In this document: piece after piece, positions 1-8,696 of the stretch
How positions within the stretch are numbered: position 1 is the first letter of the stretch
Layout: each line of letters opens with the position of its first letter
Origin: Rhodospirillales bacterium
GTDB taxonomy: Bacteria > Pseudomonadota > Alphaproteobacteria > Rhodospirillales > Magnetospirillaceae
DNA: 36,260 nt
Direction of reading: 5' to 3'
NCBI GenBank assembly: GCA_014379805.1
Contig: JACMLB010000312.1
Span: 1-36,260, forward strand
Translations under genes and position numbers: made by a program
The notes under the pieces: model-generated
Seen by the model: the letters and a program-made list of their open reading frames with translations, nothing else
What the model was told of the DNA's origin: nothing
Databases searched by the model: none

Positions 1-1
1 A

Positions 2-253
2 AAATCCGGCAATTGCGACCCCATCAACATCGCCAGCGGCCAGGGCACCAGCGTGCGTGAGCTGGTGACAGGGGTGCTGGCGGCCAGCAGCCACCAACCC
101 GAGATCGTCTTCGACCCCAGCCGCCCCACCGCCATTCCCATCCGCCTGATGGACATCGCCAAGGCCCGCCGGCTGCTGGGTTTTGCCCCCACCATCTCGC
201 TGGCGGACGGCTTGGCCGATACCGTGCAGTGGTTCCGCGAGGCCCATCCATGA
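2..253 (+). CDS. NAD-dependent epimerase/dehydratase, C-terminal part (truncated by window start)
   Basis: Open frame from base 2 reads KSGNCDPINIASGQGTSVRELVTGVLAASSHQPEIVFDPSRPTAIPIRLMDIAKARRLLGFAPTISLADGLADTVQWF, a typical SDR sugar epimerase C-terminus. Confidence 0.8.
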   Translation, partial: KSGNCDPINIASGQGTSVRELVTGVLAASSHQPEIVFDPSRPTAIPIRLMDIAKARRLLGFAPTISLADGLADTVQWFREAHP

Positions 254-822
254 CCCGCCGCCTGTCCCCCTGGCGCACCCTGGCCCGGCGCGAGTTGTTC
301 CGCACGCCGCGCATGATTGTGTTCACCGAGCGGGTGGAACTGCCCGATGGCCGCATCGTCGAGGATTACGATCAGGTGGAGATGGCCAGCTTCGCCATCA
401 TCCTGGCCCAGACCGAAACCGGCGCGGTGGTGTGCGAGCGCCAGTACAAGCACGGCCTACGTCAGGTCAGCCTGACCCTGCCCGGCGGCCAAATCGAAAC
501 GGGCGAGGAACCCCTGGCCGCCGCCCGGCGGGAGTTGCTGGAAGAAACCGGCTATGCCTGCGTCAGCCTGACCGCCATCGGCAGCTTCCGCACCCATGCC
601 AATCACGGCGGCGCCACCGTGTACTATTTCCACGGCCAGGGCGCCCGCCAAGTTCAGGCGCCGAATTCCGGCGATCTGGAAGAAATGATCATCGAAACCC
701 TGCCGCCGGCCGGCCTGCTGGAGGCCATCCGCCAGGGCGAATTCATGGTGGTGGCCGATCTGGCCGCCGTGCTGATGGCCTTGCTGAAAACCACAGGCCT
801 GAAGGGAGCGGACCATGCTTAA
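250..822 (+). CDS. NUDIX hydrolase
   Basis: Nudix box GGQIETGEEPLAAARRELLEETGY; ATG overlaps the upstream stop (ATGA). Confidence 0.9.
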   Translation: MTRRLSPWRTLARRELFRTPRMIVFTERVELPDGRIVEDYDQVEMASFAIILAQTETGAVVCERQYKHGLRQVSLTLPGGQIETGEEPLAAARRELLEETGYACVSLTAIGSFRTHANHGGATVYYFHGQGARQVQAPNSGDLEEMIIETLPPAGLLEAIRQGEFMVVADLAAVLMALLKTTGLKGADHA

Positions 823-1540
823 GACCGGAACCCGTGCCTTCGTCCATCATATGACGACCCTGCTCGATCCCACGGTGCTGGCGGATGTAGTCCGCCATTT
901 CGACGCCGTGGAGACCGAACGGCAGGCCCAAGTGGTGCAGGACCATGAAGCGGGGCGGGTGCGCATCGGCGCCTCCACCGACGCCTTCCGCCAGGACCCG
1001 CGCTGGTACGATCCGTGGCGGGCCATCTCGCCCGAGACCATCGACCGCATGCGCCCCTACACTTGGCTGCTCTACCCGGTGATGGTGCGCCACATCACCG
1101 CCGCCGGCCATCTGGTGCCGTGGCACCAGGACATCGCTTATGTGCGCCGCATGGCGCGGGTCCACCAGCGGGTCATCACCTGCTTCGTCCCGCTGGAACC
1201 CAATCCCGCCCAAGCCGCCAGCCTGGAATTCGCCACCGGCGACTTCCCCGCCCTTGATCACGTGCCATGGGACGACCACGGCGTCGGCATCGCCGGTGCC
1301 CCGTTCCCCCATACCATCCATTTCCCGCTGGCCTTCGGCGACGCCCTGGTGTTCGGCGACCACACCCCCCACCGCACCATCCCCGCCCCCGACGGGTCCA
1401 TCGACCGCCGTTCGTTCGAATACCGCGCGGTGATCCCCGCCGAAGCGCTGGATGACAAGGACTATTTCGACCTCGAACGCGGCTGCATGGTGCGCCGGAC
1501 AGCCGGGCGGCTGGCATTCCAGGAGATGTGCACGCCATGA
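815..1540 (+). CDS. Phytanoyl-CoA dioxygenase (PhyH)-like 2OG/Fe(II) oxygenase
   Basis: HxD motif in WHQDIAY and distal His in GDHTPHRT; PhyH-like length and layout. Confidence 0.7.
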   Translation: MLKTGTRAFVHHMTTLLDPTVLADVVRHFDAVETERQAQVVQDHEAGRVRIGASTDAFRQDPRWYDPWRAISPETIDRMRPYTWLLYPVMVRHITAAGHLVPWHQDIAYVRRMARVHQRVITCFVPLEPNPAQAASLEFATGDFPALDHVPWDDHGVGIAGAPFPHTIHFPLAFGDALVFGDHTPHRTIPAPDGSIDRRSFEYRAVIPAEALDDKDYFDLERGCMVRRTAGRLAFQEMCTP

Positions 1541-2448
1541 TACCCGAAAGCCCAGGCATCGACCGTTTCCAGGAATTGATGGCCCAGAGCGGCGGCACCG
1601 ACCCGCTGTTGCGGCTGATTGCCGCCATCAACGGCTGGAAACCCGCCCCGCGCGACCTGCCGCCCCATATGGTGGAGGGCTTCTCCATGGGCGGTCAGGT
1701 GGCCATCCGGGATTATTTCCGCGACGACACCTTTATCAAGCTGGAGGGCAGCGGGGCCGACGCGCGGGTGTGCATCGATCTGAATTCCATGATCTATACC
1801 CGCCAGCAGGTGGACCACATCATCGGCTTGGTCAAACGCGGCTGGTACTTCCATTACGGCCAGACCGACATCTGGCTGTATGAAGCGCTGAAGCATCATC
1901 CCATCACCGGCAAGACAGTGGCCATCATCGGTTCGGCCTGCCCGGTTTACGAGGGCATGTGCCTGGCCTATGGCGGCACGCCGCTGACGGTGGAATATCA
2001 GGTGCGCGTCACCGACGACGACCGCCTGCGCTTCATCTCGCCCGATCAGTTCGCTGCCGCAGGGCCGCGGGTGGAGGCGGCGTTCTCGGTCTCGTCGTTC
2101 GAACATGACGGCCTGGGCCGTTACGGCGACCCGCTGGACCATGATGGCGACCTCAAGGCCATGGCGGCGCTGACCCGGCAGATGGCGCCGGATGGGCTGT
2201 TGTACCTGACCGTGCCGTTCCAGCACGACGCGGTGATCTGGAACGTCAACCGCCACTATGGCCCCATCCGCCTGCCCCATTTGATCCGCGACTGGACGCT
2301 GGTGGCCGTTTACGGTCCGCCCGAGGGATTGTTCCTATCCCTGGACCCGCTGGTCATCCATGCGCAGGCCTGGGCGCGCCACTTCGATGAGGTGGGACCG
2401 GGCGTGGCGCCGGAATGGGTGCTGGTGCTGAGAAACGACAAGGCATGA
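1537..2448 (+). CDS. DUF268 family protein (copy 1)
   Basis: SSFEHDGLGRYGDPLDHDGDLKAMAAL...LTVPFQHDAVIWNVNRHYGPIRL matches the DUF268 signature; paralog of 25726..26628. Confidence 0.8.
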   Translation: MIPESPGIDRFQELMAQSGGTDPLLRLIAAINGWKPAPRDLPPHMVEGFSMGGQVAIRDYFRDDTFIKLEGSGADARVCIDLNSMIYTRQQVDHIIGLVKRGWYFHYGQTDIWLYEALKHHPITGKTVAIIGSACPVYEGMCLAYGGTPLTVEYQVRVTDDDRLRFISPDQFAAAGPRVEAAFSVSSFEHDGLGRYGDPLDHDGDLKAMAALTRQMAPDGLLYLTVPFQHDAVIWNVNRHYGPIRLPHLIRDWTLVAVYGPPEGLFLSLDPLVIHAQAWARHFDEVGPGVAPEWVLVLRNDKA

Positions 2449-3569
2449 GCCAGCCTCTGGTTTCCATCATCATGTTCTGCAAAAACCGCCGCCAGACCAT
2501 CGGCCGGGCCGTGGAGAGCCTCCTGGCGCAGACTTACGGCCGAGTGGAAATCGTCGTCCAGGACGGCGCCTCCACCGACGGCACCCTGGACATCCTGCGA
2601 TCCTATGGCAGCGCCATCGAATTGGTGTCCCAGCCCGACAGCGGCAATAACGAGGCCTTCCTGAAGGCGCTGCAGCGGTGCCGCGGCACCTATGTGGGCA
2701 GTTGCCTGTCCGATGAGGAATTGCTGCCCGATGCGGTCGAACGGGTGGTGGCCCATATGGAAGCCCACCCCCAGGTGGACGCCATGACGGGCGACGCCGA
2801 CATCATCGACCTTGATGGCAAGATCACCGGCGAACATATCAGCGGCCCATTTTCCCTGATGCCCTATCTGACCGGCCAATACTGCCCTTATTTCGTCTCC
2901 AGCTTTTTCCGCCGCCAAGCCTTGGTGGATGTGGGCGTCATGGGCGACGATTGGCATCCCCATTGTATTGAATTCGAAATTTGGTGCCGGCTTGGGATGA
3001 ATTGCGTGATCGACTACGTGCCGGGCAAGTTCGGCCGCTACGGCATCCATCCCCAGCAACTCAGCAATCTGACGAGTGACATTGACACCCATATGGACGC
3101 CCGCACCCAGGTGATCGAGCGGATGTTCGCGGCGGAGGGCTTTTTCTCCGGCGCGGACGGTGACTGCCTGGAATTGAAACTGAACATCCTGGCCCGCCAG
3201 TCCGCCATGCAATACACCCACATGAAGGTGATCGGTATGCATGAGGGGGCCACGCGCTATTGGGGATTGTTCCGTGACCAGGCCCATCAACTTGCCCGCC
3301 ATCTGGCCCGCCAGGACGGCCTTGTCTATGACGAGGCACGAGTCGAAGCGACCATCATGAACTCGCCTGAATGGCTGTTCATGCCCGAGGCCAAAGCTTC
3401 GCTCGCCCAGATCCTCGCCGCTCCCGCCCTGGCGCGTCCGGAAACCCCTCCCCGGCGGTTGCGGCTGCCGCCGTTGGCGCCCGCGCTTTATCGGGTCGCC
3501 GGACGGGAGTTCTCCCGCAACGGCCAATCGGCCAAGGCCGAGGAATGCCGCCGCTGTGCCGGTGATTAA
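2445..3569 (+). CDS. Glycosyltransferase family 2
   Basis: PLVSIIMFCKNRRQTIGRAVESLLAQTYGRVEIVVQDGASTDGTLDIL; GT-A fold N-terminus; ATGA overlap with DUF268. Confidence 0.9.
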   Translation: MSQPLVSIIMFCKNRRQTIGRAVESLLAQTYGRVEIVVQDGASTDGTLDILRSYGSAIELVSQPDSGNNEAFLKALQRCRGTYVGSCLSDEELLPDAVERVVAHMEAHPQVDAMTGDADIIDLDGKITGEHISGPFSLMPYLTGQYCPYFVSSFFRRQALVDVGVMGDDWHPHCIEFEIWCRLGMNCVIDYVPGKFGRYGIHPQQLSNLTSDIDTHMDARTQVIERMFAAEGFFSGADGDCLELKLNILARQSAMQYTHMKVIGMHEGATRYWGLFRDQAHQLARHLARQDGLVYDEARVEATIMNSPEWLFMPEAKASLAQILAAPALARPETPPRRLRLPPLAPALYRVAGREFSRNGQSAKAEECRRCAGD

Positions 3570-5236
3570 CGGTTAAGCGGCGGCGGGCCGGCGGCGGAAT
3601 CGTCTTCGCGGACAAACAGGGAGCCGAACCACGCCAAATGCGGGTTGATCACCAGCCGCTCCGGCACGGCCGGACGGTTCCCCACCGCATCCCTCCCCCG
3701 GCGAAGCAGAATATTCAGGCCCACCAGTTCCGCCAGCATGGCCTCGACCACATGAAGATCGAGGCCGAGACATTTCGCCATGGCGCCGGCATCCAGGGTC
3801 AACGCCCCGGTGTTGCGCTCCAGATGGCACAGGGCCAAGTCCAGAACCTTCTGCGCCTCGACAGCATGGGGCAGCGTCCAAAGCGCCTCGCGCACCGCCA
3901 GCAGATGCTTGGGACTGACCATGTGGTAACCCCACACCGCAGACGCGGCGGAAGCGGCGGGCAAACCGGCCTGGATCAGGCTGAGCGCCTGCTCATCACG
4001 GGCGCAATAGTCCAGAATGCGGTCCAGATACGGGCCGGTCCCCGTGGTCTTGCGCCATTCCGCCGCCGGCTTTTGCGCCTGCTCCAGCAACGGCCCGATC
4101 TGAGCCACCGCTTGGGCGATGGCGGCGGCAATGGACTCGGCGGTGTATTCGGTGAAGGCCACCATGGCCGCGCCATGGTCACGCGCACTGGCGGCGATGG
4201 CCGAGCCATCGCGAGTGACCACGGCTTTGCCGAAGGCGACCGCCTCGTGATAAACGCCGGAAATCTGATCGTATTCCGGGGCATAGGCGGCCAGAATGAT
4301 CTCCGCCGCGCCCAAGACGTCGTGATAGCCGAAGATGGAGAGCGGCCCTTTGAGCAGCGTCACCATGTCGGGATGGGACTGGGCCAGCGCGTCCAGTTCG
4401 TGGGCGATAGGCTGCAACTCCACGGCCGGGCCGCCGCCTGGGCCGTAGCCGTAAACCTGGATTTCGAACCGCACCGGAATTTGATCGTCGATCAATCGGC
4501 GGATAATGGCCGGCAGCAGGTGAAAGCCCTTGCGCACCACCGCATTGCCAAGCACGGCCACACTCGTCCGCTGCCCGGGTTGCGGCGCCCGGCCGCACCG
4601 TTCCACCAGGAATTCCGACGGCTGGGCGATGGGCACCGGATCGACCGGGCGCTGGGCCAGACGGACATATTCATCCAGAGCGGAATTGGTCACCAGGGTG
4701 ATCCAATCCCGCGCCGGGCTGGCGTTGAGGGCGTTGAAACCGGCGCGATAGAGCATGCGCAGGGTGTGGACCAACAGCGGATCGTCCACGCCGAAGGGAT
4801 CGAAACTGAACGACAGCACCACGCGCGGACGCCAATCCACCGGAACACTGGCCAGCCATTGGGCGAAGCTGACGATGATGCGCTCACTGGCCGTGGGCAC
4901 GATCAATATGTCACCTGCCGAGACCCGGGATGTCAGACGGGCAAGATCGACGAGGAAGCACTTGCCGACCTGGTCGAAATTTTCCACCTCACCCGACAGC
5001 GGATCCTGTGACGTGCCGAAATAGGTGCCCAGGATGAAAAAGGGAACGACCTCCACCGGGAAGGCATCGATGACCTGTTGGCTAACCTCGCGGTTGGCGT
5101 AGACCACGCAAGGCAAGCCGCGGCGCCGGCATTCCTCGACCAGCAGGTACGAGACATTGAAGTAATGCCCCATCATGTCCCGCAGGCCCGGCTCGATGAT
5201 GATGATGCGCTTGCCGCCGGTCGCCATAATCCCCAT
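3566..5236 (-). CDS. Glycosyltransferase (GT4/GT1-like) with an extra C-terminal domain
   Basis: IIIIEPGLRDMMGHYFNVSYLLVEECRRRG; VAVLGNAVVRKGFHLLPAIIRRL; EYDQISGVYHEAVAFGKAVVTRDGSAI. The C-terminal 110 aa look winged-helix-like. Confidence 0.75.
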   Translation of the reverse strand: MGIMATGGKRIIIIEPGLRDMMGHYFNVSYLLVEECRRRGLPCVVYANREVSQQVIDAFPVEVVPFFILGTYFGTSQDPLSGEVENFDQVGKCFLVDLARLTSRVSAGDILIVPTASERIIVSFAQWLASVPVDWRPRVVLSFSFDPFGVDDPLLVHTLRMLYRAGFNALNASPARDWITLVTNSALDEYVRLAQRPVDPVPIAQPSEFLVERCGRAPQPGQRTSVAVLGNAVVRKGFHLLPAIIRRLIDDQIPVRFEIQVYGYGPGGGPAVELQPIAHELDALAQSHPDMVTLLKGPLSIFGYHDVLGAAEIILAAYAPEYDQISGVYHEAVAFGKAVVTRDGSAIAASARDHGAAMVAFTEYTAESIAAAIAQAVAQIGPLLEQAQKPAAEWRKTTGTGPYLDRILDYCARDEQALSLIQAGLPAASAASAVWGYHMVSPKHLLAVREALWTLPHAVEAQKVLDLALCHLERNTGALTLDAGAMAKCLGLDLHVVEAMLAELVGLNILLRRGRDAVGNRPAVPERLVINPHLAWFGSLFVREDDSAAGPPPLNR

Positions 5237-5240
5237 TCCT

Positions 5241-5999
5241 TTATTTTATCAAGCCACGGCGCCTTAATTGCCGCCTGTTCAGCTTGTCGCGCCAACGGTT
5301 GATCAGACGCCACAACGCCGGGCGGGGCAAATGGACTGCGCGCACCCCCTGTTCCAGCGCCATGCGGCAATCGGACCAGGGATGATCCCCCACATGGACG
5401 ATGCCCTCGGGCGCCACGTTTTCCTGTTGGCTGATATATACATACATCAGCCCCGCGCGCTTCGTCACGCCGGCATCACTGCTGGCATGGATGCGCCGGA
5501 TGCCGTGGCCGGGCAGGAAATGATCCAGCAGCACGGCCACATGGGCTGCGGACAAGGGAGTATCGCTGGTGGCGACCATGGGCACGCCCACATCCGCGAG
5601 CACGCGCATCAAGGCCAGATTGGGCGACAATCTGGTCTTCTCATAGGCCAATTCGGCATCCACCAACACCGGCACACAGGCGGCATCGAGGCCCAGCCGA
5701 GCGCATATATCAGCCAGGATGGCGGTAAAGCGCACCTCGCCCGCCTCACCCGTCCGCACGCAATCATAGGCCGCCTTGGTCAGCGACAGCCGCGCAGCCA
5801 ACAACGCGTCTGCGTCGCAAGAGGGGAAGCCATGACGGCGCAAGGCGGCCTCCTGCCAACGGGCGGCCTCGGCGAACCGCACCAGTTCCGGCTTGGTGGT
5901 CCGCAGCAGCAGGGTGTCGAACACGTCCACCGAGAGCAGAAGAGTCGGGCGCGCGCCCATGGCGCCCTCCAGGCGGTGGCGGATGGCGGCTTCCCTCAT
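5241..5999 (-). CDS. HAD superfamily hydrolase
   Basis: Motif I LLSVDVFDTLLLRTTKPE, motif II VATSDTPLS, motif IV HVGDHPWSD; start overlaps the upstream stop (ATGA at 5999-5996). Confidence 0.85.
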   Translation of the reverse strand: MREAAIRHRLEGAMGARPTLLLSVDVFDTLLLRTTKPELVRFAEAARWQEAALRRHGFPSCDADALLAARLSLTKAAYDCVRTGEAGEVRFTAILADICARLGLDAACVPVLVDAELAYEKTRLSPNLALMRVLADVGVPMVATSDTPLSAAHVAVLLDHFLPGHGIRRIHASSDAGVTKRAGLMYVYISQQENVAPEGIVHVGDHPWSDCRMALEQGVRAVHLPRPALWRLINRWRDKLNRRQLRRRGLIK

Positions 6000-7633
6000 G
6001 GCGTCAGCAAGGCCAGTTCGCGCCCATAGCCGGGATGGGCGGTGTAGATGCGCAGGGGCACAAGGTCCCGGAGGCGCCGCCACAATTCCAGCCAATGCTG
6101 AGTGGCGATGATGACCGTATCGCCGGCCTGCAACTCAGGCACCCAGGCGGCGAGCGGGCGGACAGGGTGGCCATCCAACGTGCCGTCCTGGAAATCATCC
6201 ATGAACCCCACAAGGTCCGCCCGGCGATTGCCGGCCAATGCGGCAGCCACCCGGCGCCCGCCCTCCCGCGCGCCGAAAATCCATATCCGGCCGGTCATTT
6301 GCGCTATGTCGTGGATGGGGCAATCGCAAACAAGGCGCAACGTCAGCGCCACCGGTGCGGCCGAGGCGAGGCGCCAGTCCACATTCAGATCGTCGCCCAT
6401 TCCAGCATCGAACGCAATGCCGACCCGCCACAAGCAATCGCCGCTCTTGGGCGTCACCTCCACACGGGCGATGTCGCCATGGTCATTGCCAAGGACAAAC
6501 GTGCCGGACCAATCCGGCGCAACATAGGCTTCGATCATGCCGTCGCGGCCTGCCGGCAGGCGGCCCGTGGCAATCCGGCTCTCGGCCAATCGGTCGCCGT
6601 AATCCAACCGGACGTCCAGCCGGCACGTGGAGGAAACGGGCGAGGCTGACAGCCATCGCTCGCAGAAGGCAGGCGTTGCGGTCAAATCCTTCGCCGGTTC
6701 GCCCCGACAACGGTCATGCAGCTCCGCGACGTTGGGCAACAGGCGTTCCAGCGAGAAGTCGCGGTTGAAGATGGCATGGGCGGCGGCGGCACGTTCGGCG
6801 GCTTCACCGGGATTGGCCCTGATCCAGGCAAGATGCCTGTCGATCTGCCAAGCGATGGCGCTTGGCGGCGCGGTGCTGTCCAGCCTGAGCACGGTGTCGC
6901 CGAAATGGCGGCGGATGAACGGCACGTCGCCCATGATACCCAAGGCCCCGGCTGCTGCCACCTCGAAAATACGGTTCGTGGGCAAATCGTCGGCGGTGAA
7001 ATCCAGACGGTCCAGACCCAGACCGGTTCCACAGCGGCGGTAGATTTCGAGAACACTGTGGCCATCGAACGGCACCGCGCCGCCATAGGCCGCCGATTCC
7101 ACATGGGTCCAGCTTTCCGGCGGGCCGAAAAAGCGCACATCGCCCCGCCGCGCCAGGGCGCGGAACAGGTCATAGCTGCGCCAGCCGTCCCAATTGGTGC
7201 CCACATAGGCGAGCAGCGGGGCGGGAGGCAGCGGCCCCGAAGACTCGGTGGAATAGATGGTATTGGTAAAGTGCGCGGTCTGCGGCGGCTGTCCGCAAAA
7301 GGCCAAATTCAAATCGGTCAGCCAGTTCCGCAGGCTGGATGAAACGGTCAGATAGCCGTCATAGCCGAGGATCCGCGCGATAGCCTCACGTGATTGCGCA
7401 TACCACGGCAAAGGCGCCATAATCACGCCGTAGGTCGGGTAGGATGTTGTCTTTCCCTCGTGGTGGGACAGGCAAAGCACAAAATCGGGATCGAAGAGGG
7501 AAATGTCGGCTTTGTGAACGACCACCTTGGCCGCCCAACCCAGCCGGCCAGCGGCAACCGCCATCCGTTCCGCGGATTCGGCTTCCGCCTTACCTGGGAA
7601 GGAATGATGGATTGCGATCTTCAATCTCGTCAT
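5996..7633 (-). CDS. CgeB-like glycosyltransferase with C-terminal Rossmann-like domain
   Basis: LPTNRIFEVAAAGALGIMGDVPFIRRHFGD (Glyco_trans_1_2/CgeB type), then GRIWIFGAREGGRRVAAAL...LVGFMDD...DTVIIATQHW. Confidence 0.75.
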   Translation of the reverse strand: MTRLKIAIHHSFPGKAEAESAERMAVAAGRLGWAAKVVVHKADISLFDPDFVLCLSHHEGKTTSYPTYGVIMAPLPWYAQSREAIARILGYDGYLTVSSSLRNWLTDLNLAFCGQPPQTAHFTNTIYSTESSGPLPPAPLLAYVGTNWDGWRSYDLFRALARRGDVRFFGPPESWTHVESAAYGGAVPFDGHSVLEIYRRCGTGLGLDRLDFTADDLPTNRIFEVAAAGALGIMGDVPFIRRHFGDTVLRLDSTAPPSAIAWQIDRHLAWIRANPGEAAERAAAAHAIFNRDFSLERLLPNVAELHDRCRGEPAKDLTATPAFCERWLSASPVSSTCRLDVRLDYGDRLAESRIATGRLPAGRDGMIEAYVAPDWSGTFVLGNDHGDIARVEVTPKSGDCLWRVGIAFDAGMGDDLNVDWRLASAAPVALTLRLVCDCPIHDIAQMTGRIWIFGAREGGRRVAAALAGNRRADLVGFMDDFQDGTLDGHPVRPLAAWVPELQAGDTVIIATQHWLELWRRLRDLVPLRIYTAHPGYGRELALLTP

Positions 7634-7662
7634 CCTAATTAATATGCGTATTTATTCGGTGG

Positions 7663-7695
7663 CGCTTGGGTCAGTGTAGCCCGACGACCCAGGCG
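7663..7695. promoter_or_regulatory. Inverted repeat CGCTTGGGTC-N13-GACCCAGGCG in divergent intergenic region
   Basis: 10-bp arms with one wobble mismatch, flanked by AT-rich TAATTAATATGCGTATTTATT on the left and the RBS of 7712 on the right. Confidence 0.5.
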
Positions 7696-7711
7696 AAAAA
7701 AGGATGCAGTG

Positions 7712-8644
7712 ATGACGCCGTCTCGGGGGAAATATACGGTTGAAGACTTCTTGGCAGCCTTCGGCGCCGACGCAGGCGACCGCGATTTAATCGCCGCCGA
7801 GGCCGGTGCCTACGATTTCTCCTATTCCCGCCTGAGCCAGACCGAACGCGATGCGGTCATCCTGGGCATCCTGGAGCGGCTGGACAGCTTCACCCAAGTG
7901 GGTGCGGGCCGCGCCGGCATCTGGGAAAGTGCCTGGTCCGATGTGGCCAAGCGTTATGCCGACAGCGGCGACGATCTGGCCTCGCTGGACCCGCCCTTCA
8001 TGGGCGCCACGCCGGTTCTGCGCCTGGGCGGCGATTACGCCCGCCCCGACATGGCCGCCTTTGAAACCCATTGGTTCCGGGTGCTGCGCCGTTGGCTCTT
8101 GAACAAATATCTGGTGGGCGCGCGCCGGGTCTGCGAATTCGGCTGCGGCAGCGGCTTCAATCTGGTGACCCTGGCGCAAATGTCGCCGGCGACTGAACTG
8201 GTGGGCCTGGATTGGTCGCAATCGGTGGTAGATTTGATGAACCGCATCGGCCGCGGGCACGGCTTCAACCTGACCGGCCGGCGTTTTGACTTCTTCAACC
8301 CCGACCCGGATTTCGCCTTCGGCGGCGCCACCGATGTGGCCATGACGTTCTGTGCCCTGGAACAGACCGGCGACCGGTTTGGGACCTTCGTGGACTGGTT
8401 GATGGCGCGCAAACCCGGCCTTGTCGTCAGCATGGAACCGGCACTGGAGCACTACGACAATTCCACCCTGTTCGACCATCTGGCGGTGCGTTACCACACC
8501 GGACGTAAATATTTGAACGGCTATTATACCCGCATTCAGGAATTGGAAGCGGCAGACCAAGCCGAAATCCTGGTGCGCCGCCGGCTGGGCTTCGGCTCGC
8601 TGTACCATGAGGGGTACTCACTGCTGATCTGGCGCCCCAAGTAA
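7712..8644 (+). CDS. Class I SAM-dependent methyltransferase
   Basis: Motif I VCEFGCGSGFNLVTLAQM...LVGLDWSQSVVDLM; AAAGGA RBS ahead of ATG 7712. Confidence 0.85.
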   Translation: MTPSRGKYTVEDFLAAFGADAGDRDLIAAEAGAYDFSYSRLSQTERDAVILGILERLDSFTQVGAGRAGIWESAWSDVAKRYADSGDDLASLDPPFMGATPVLRLGGDYARPDMAAFETHWFRVLRRWLLNKYLVGARRVCEFGCGSGFNLVTLAQMSPATELVGLDWSQSVVDLMNRIGRGHGFNLTGRRFDFFNPDPDFAFGGATDVAMTFCALEQTGDRFGTFVDWLMARKPGLVVSMEPALEHYDNSTLFDHLAVRYHTGRKYLNGYYTRIQELEAADQAEILVRRRLGFGSLYHEGYSLLIWRPK

Positions 8645-8655
8645 GTAGAAGAACC

Positions 8656-8675
8656 GTCTCGCAAGAATGCGGGAT
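8656..8675. repeat. Short intercistronic palindrome (stem GTCTCGCA / loop AGAA / TGCGGGAT)
   Basis: 8-bp stem including G-T wobbles between the methyltransferase stop and the radical SAM RBS. Confidence 0.5.
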
Positions 8676-8696
8676 GACAACAGGGAGAAACCTGAA

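Noticed and set aside
24-356. 110-aa R/W/G-rich minus-strand ORF
   Set aside because: Antisense to the epimerase C-terminus and NUDIX start; no family features.
2310-3527. 405-aa minus-strand ORF
   Set aside because: Shadow of the GT2 gene; the GT2 frame has clear family motifs.
3638-5011. 457-aa plus-strand ORF
   Set aside because: Antisense shadow of the glycosyltransferase at 3566..5236; no recognisable domain.
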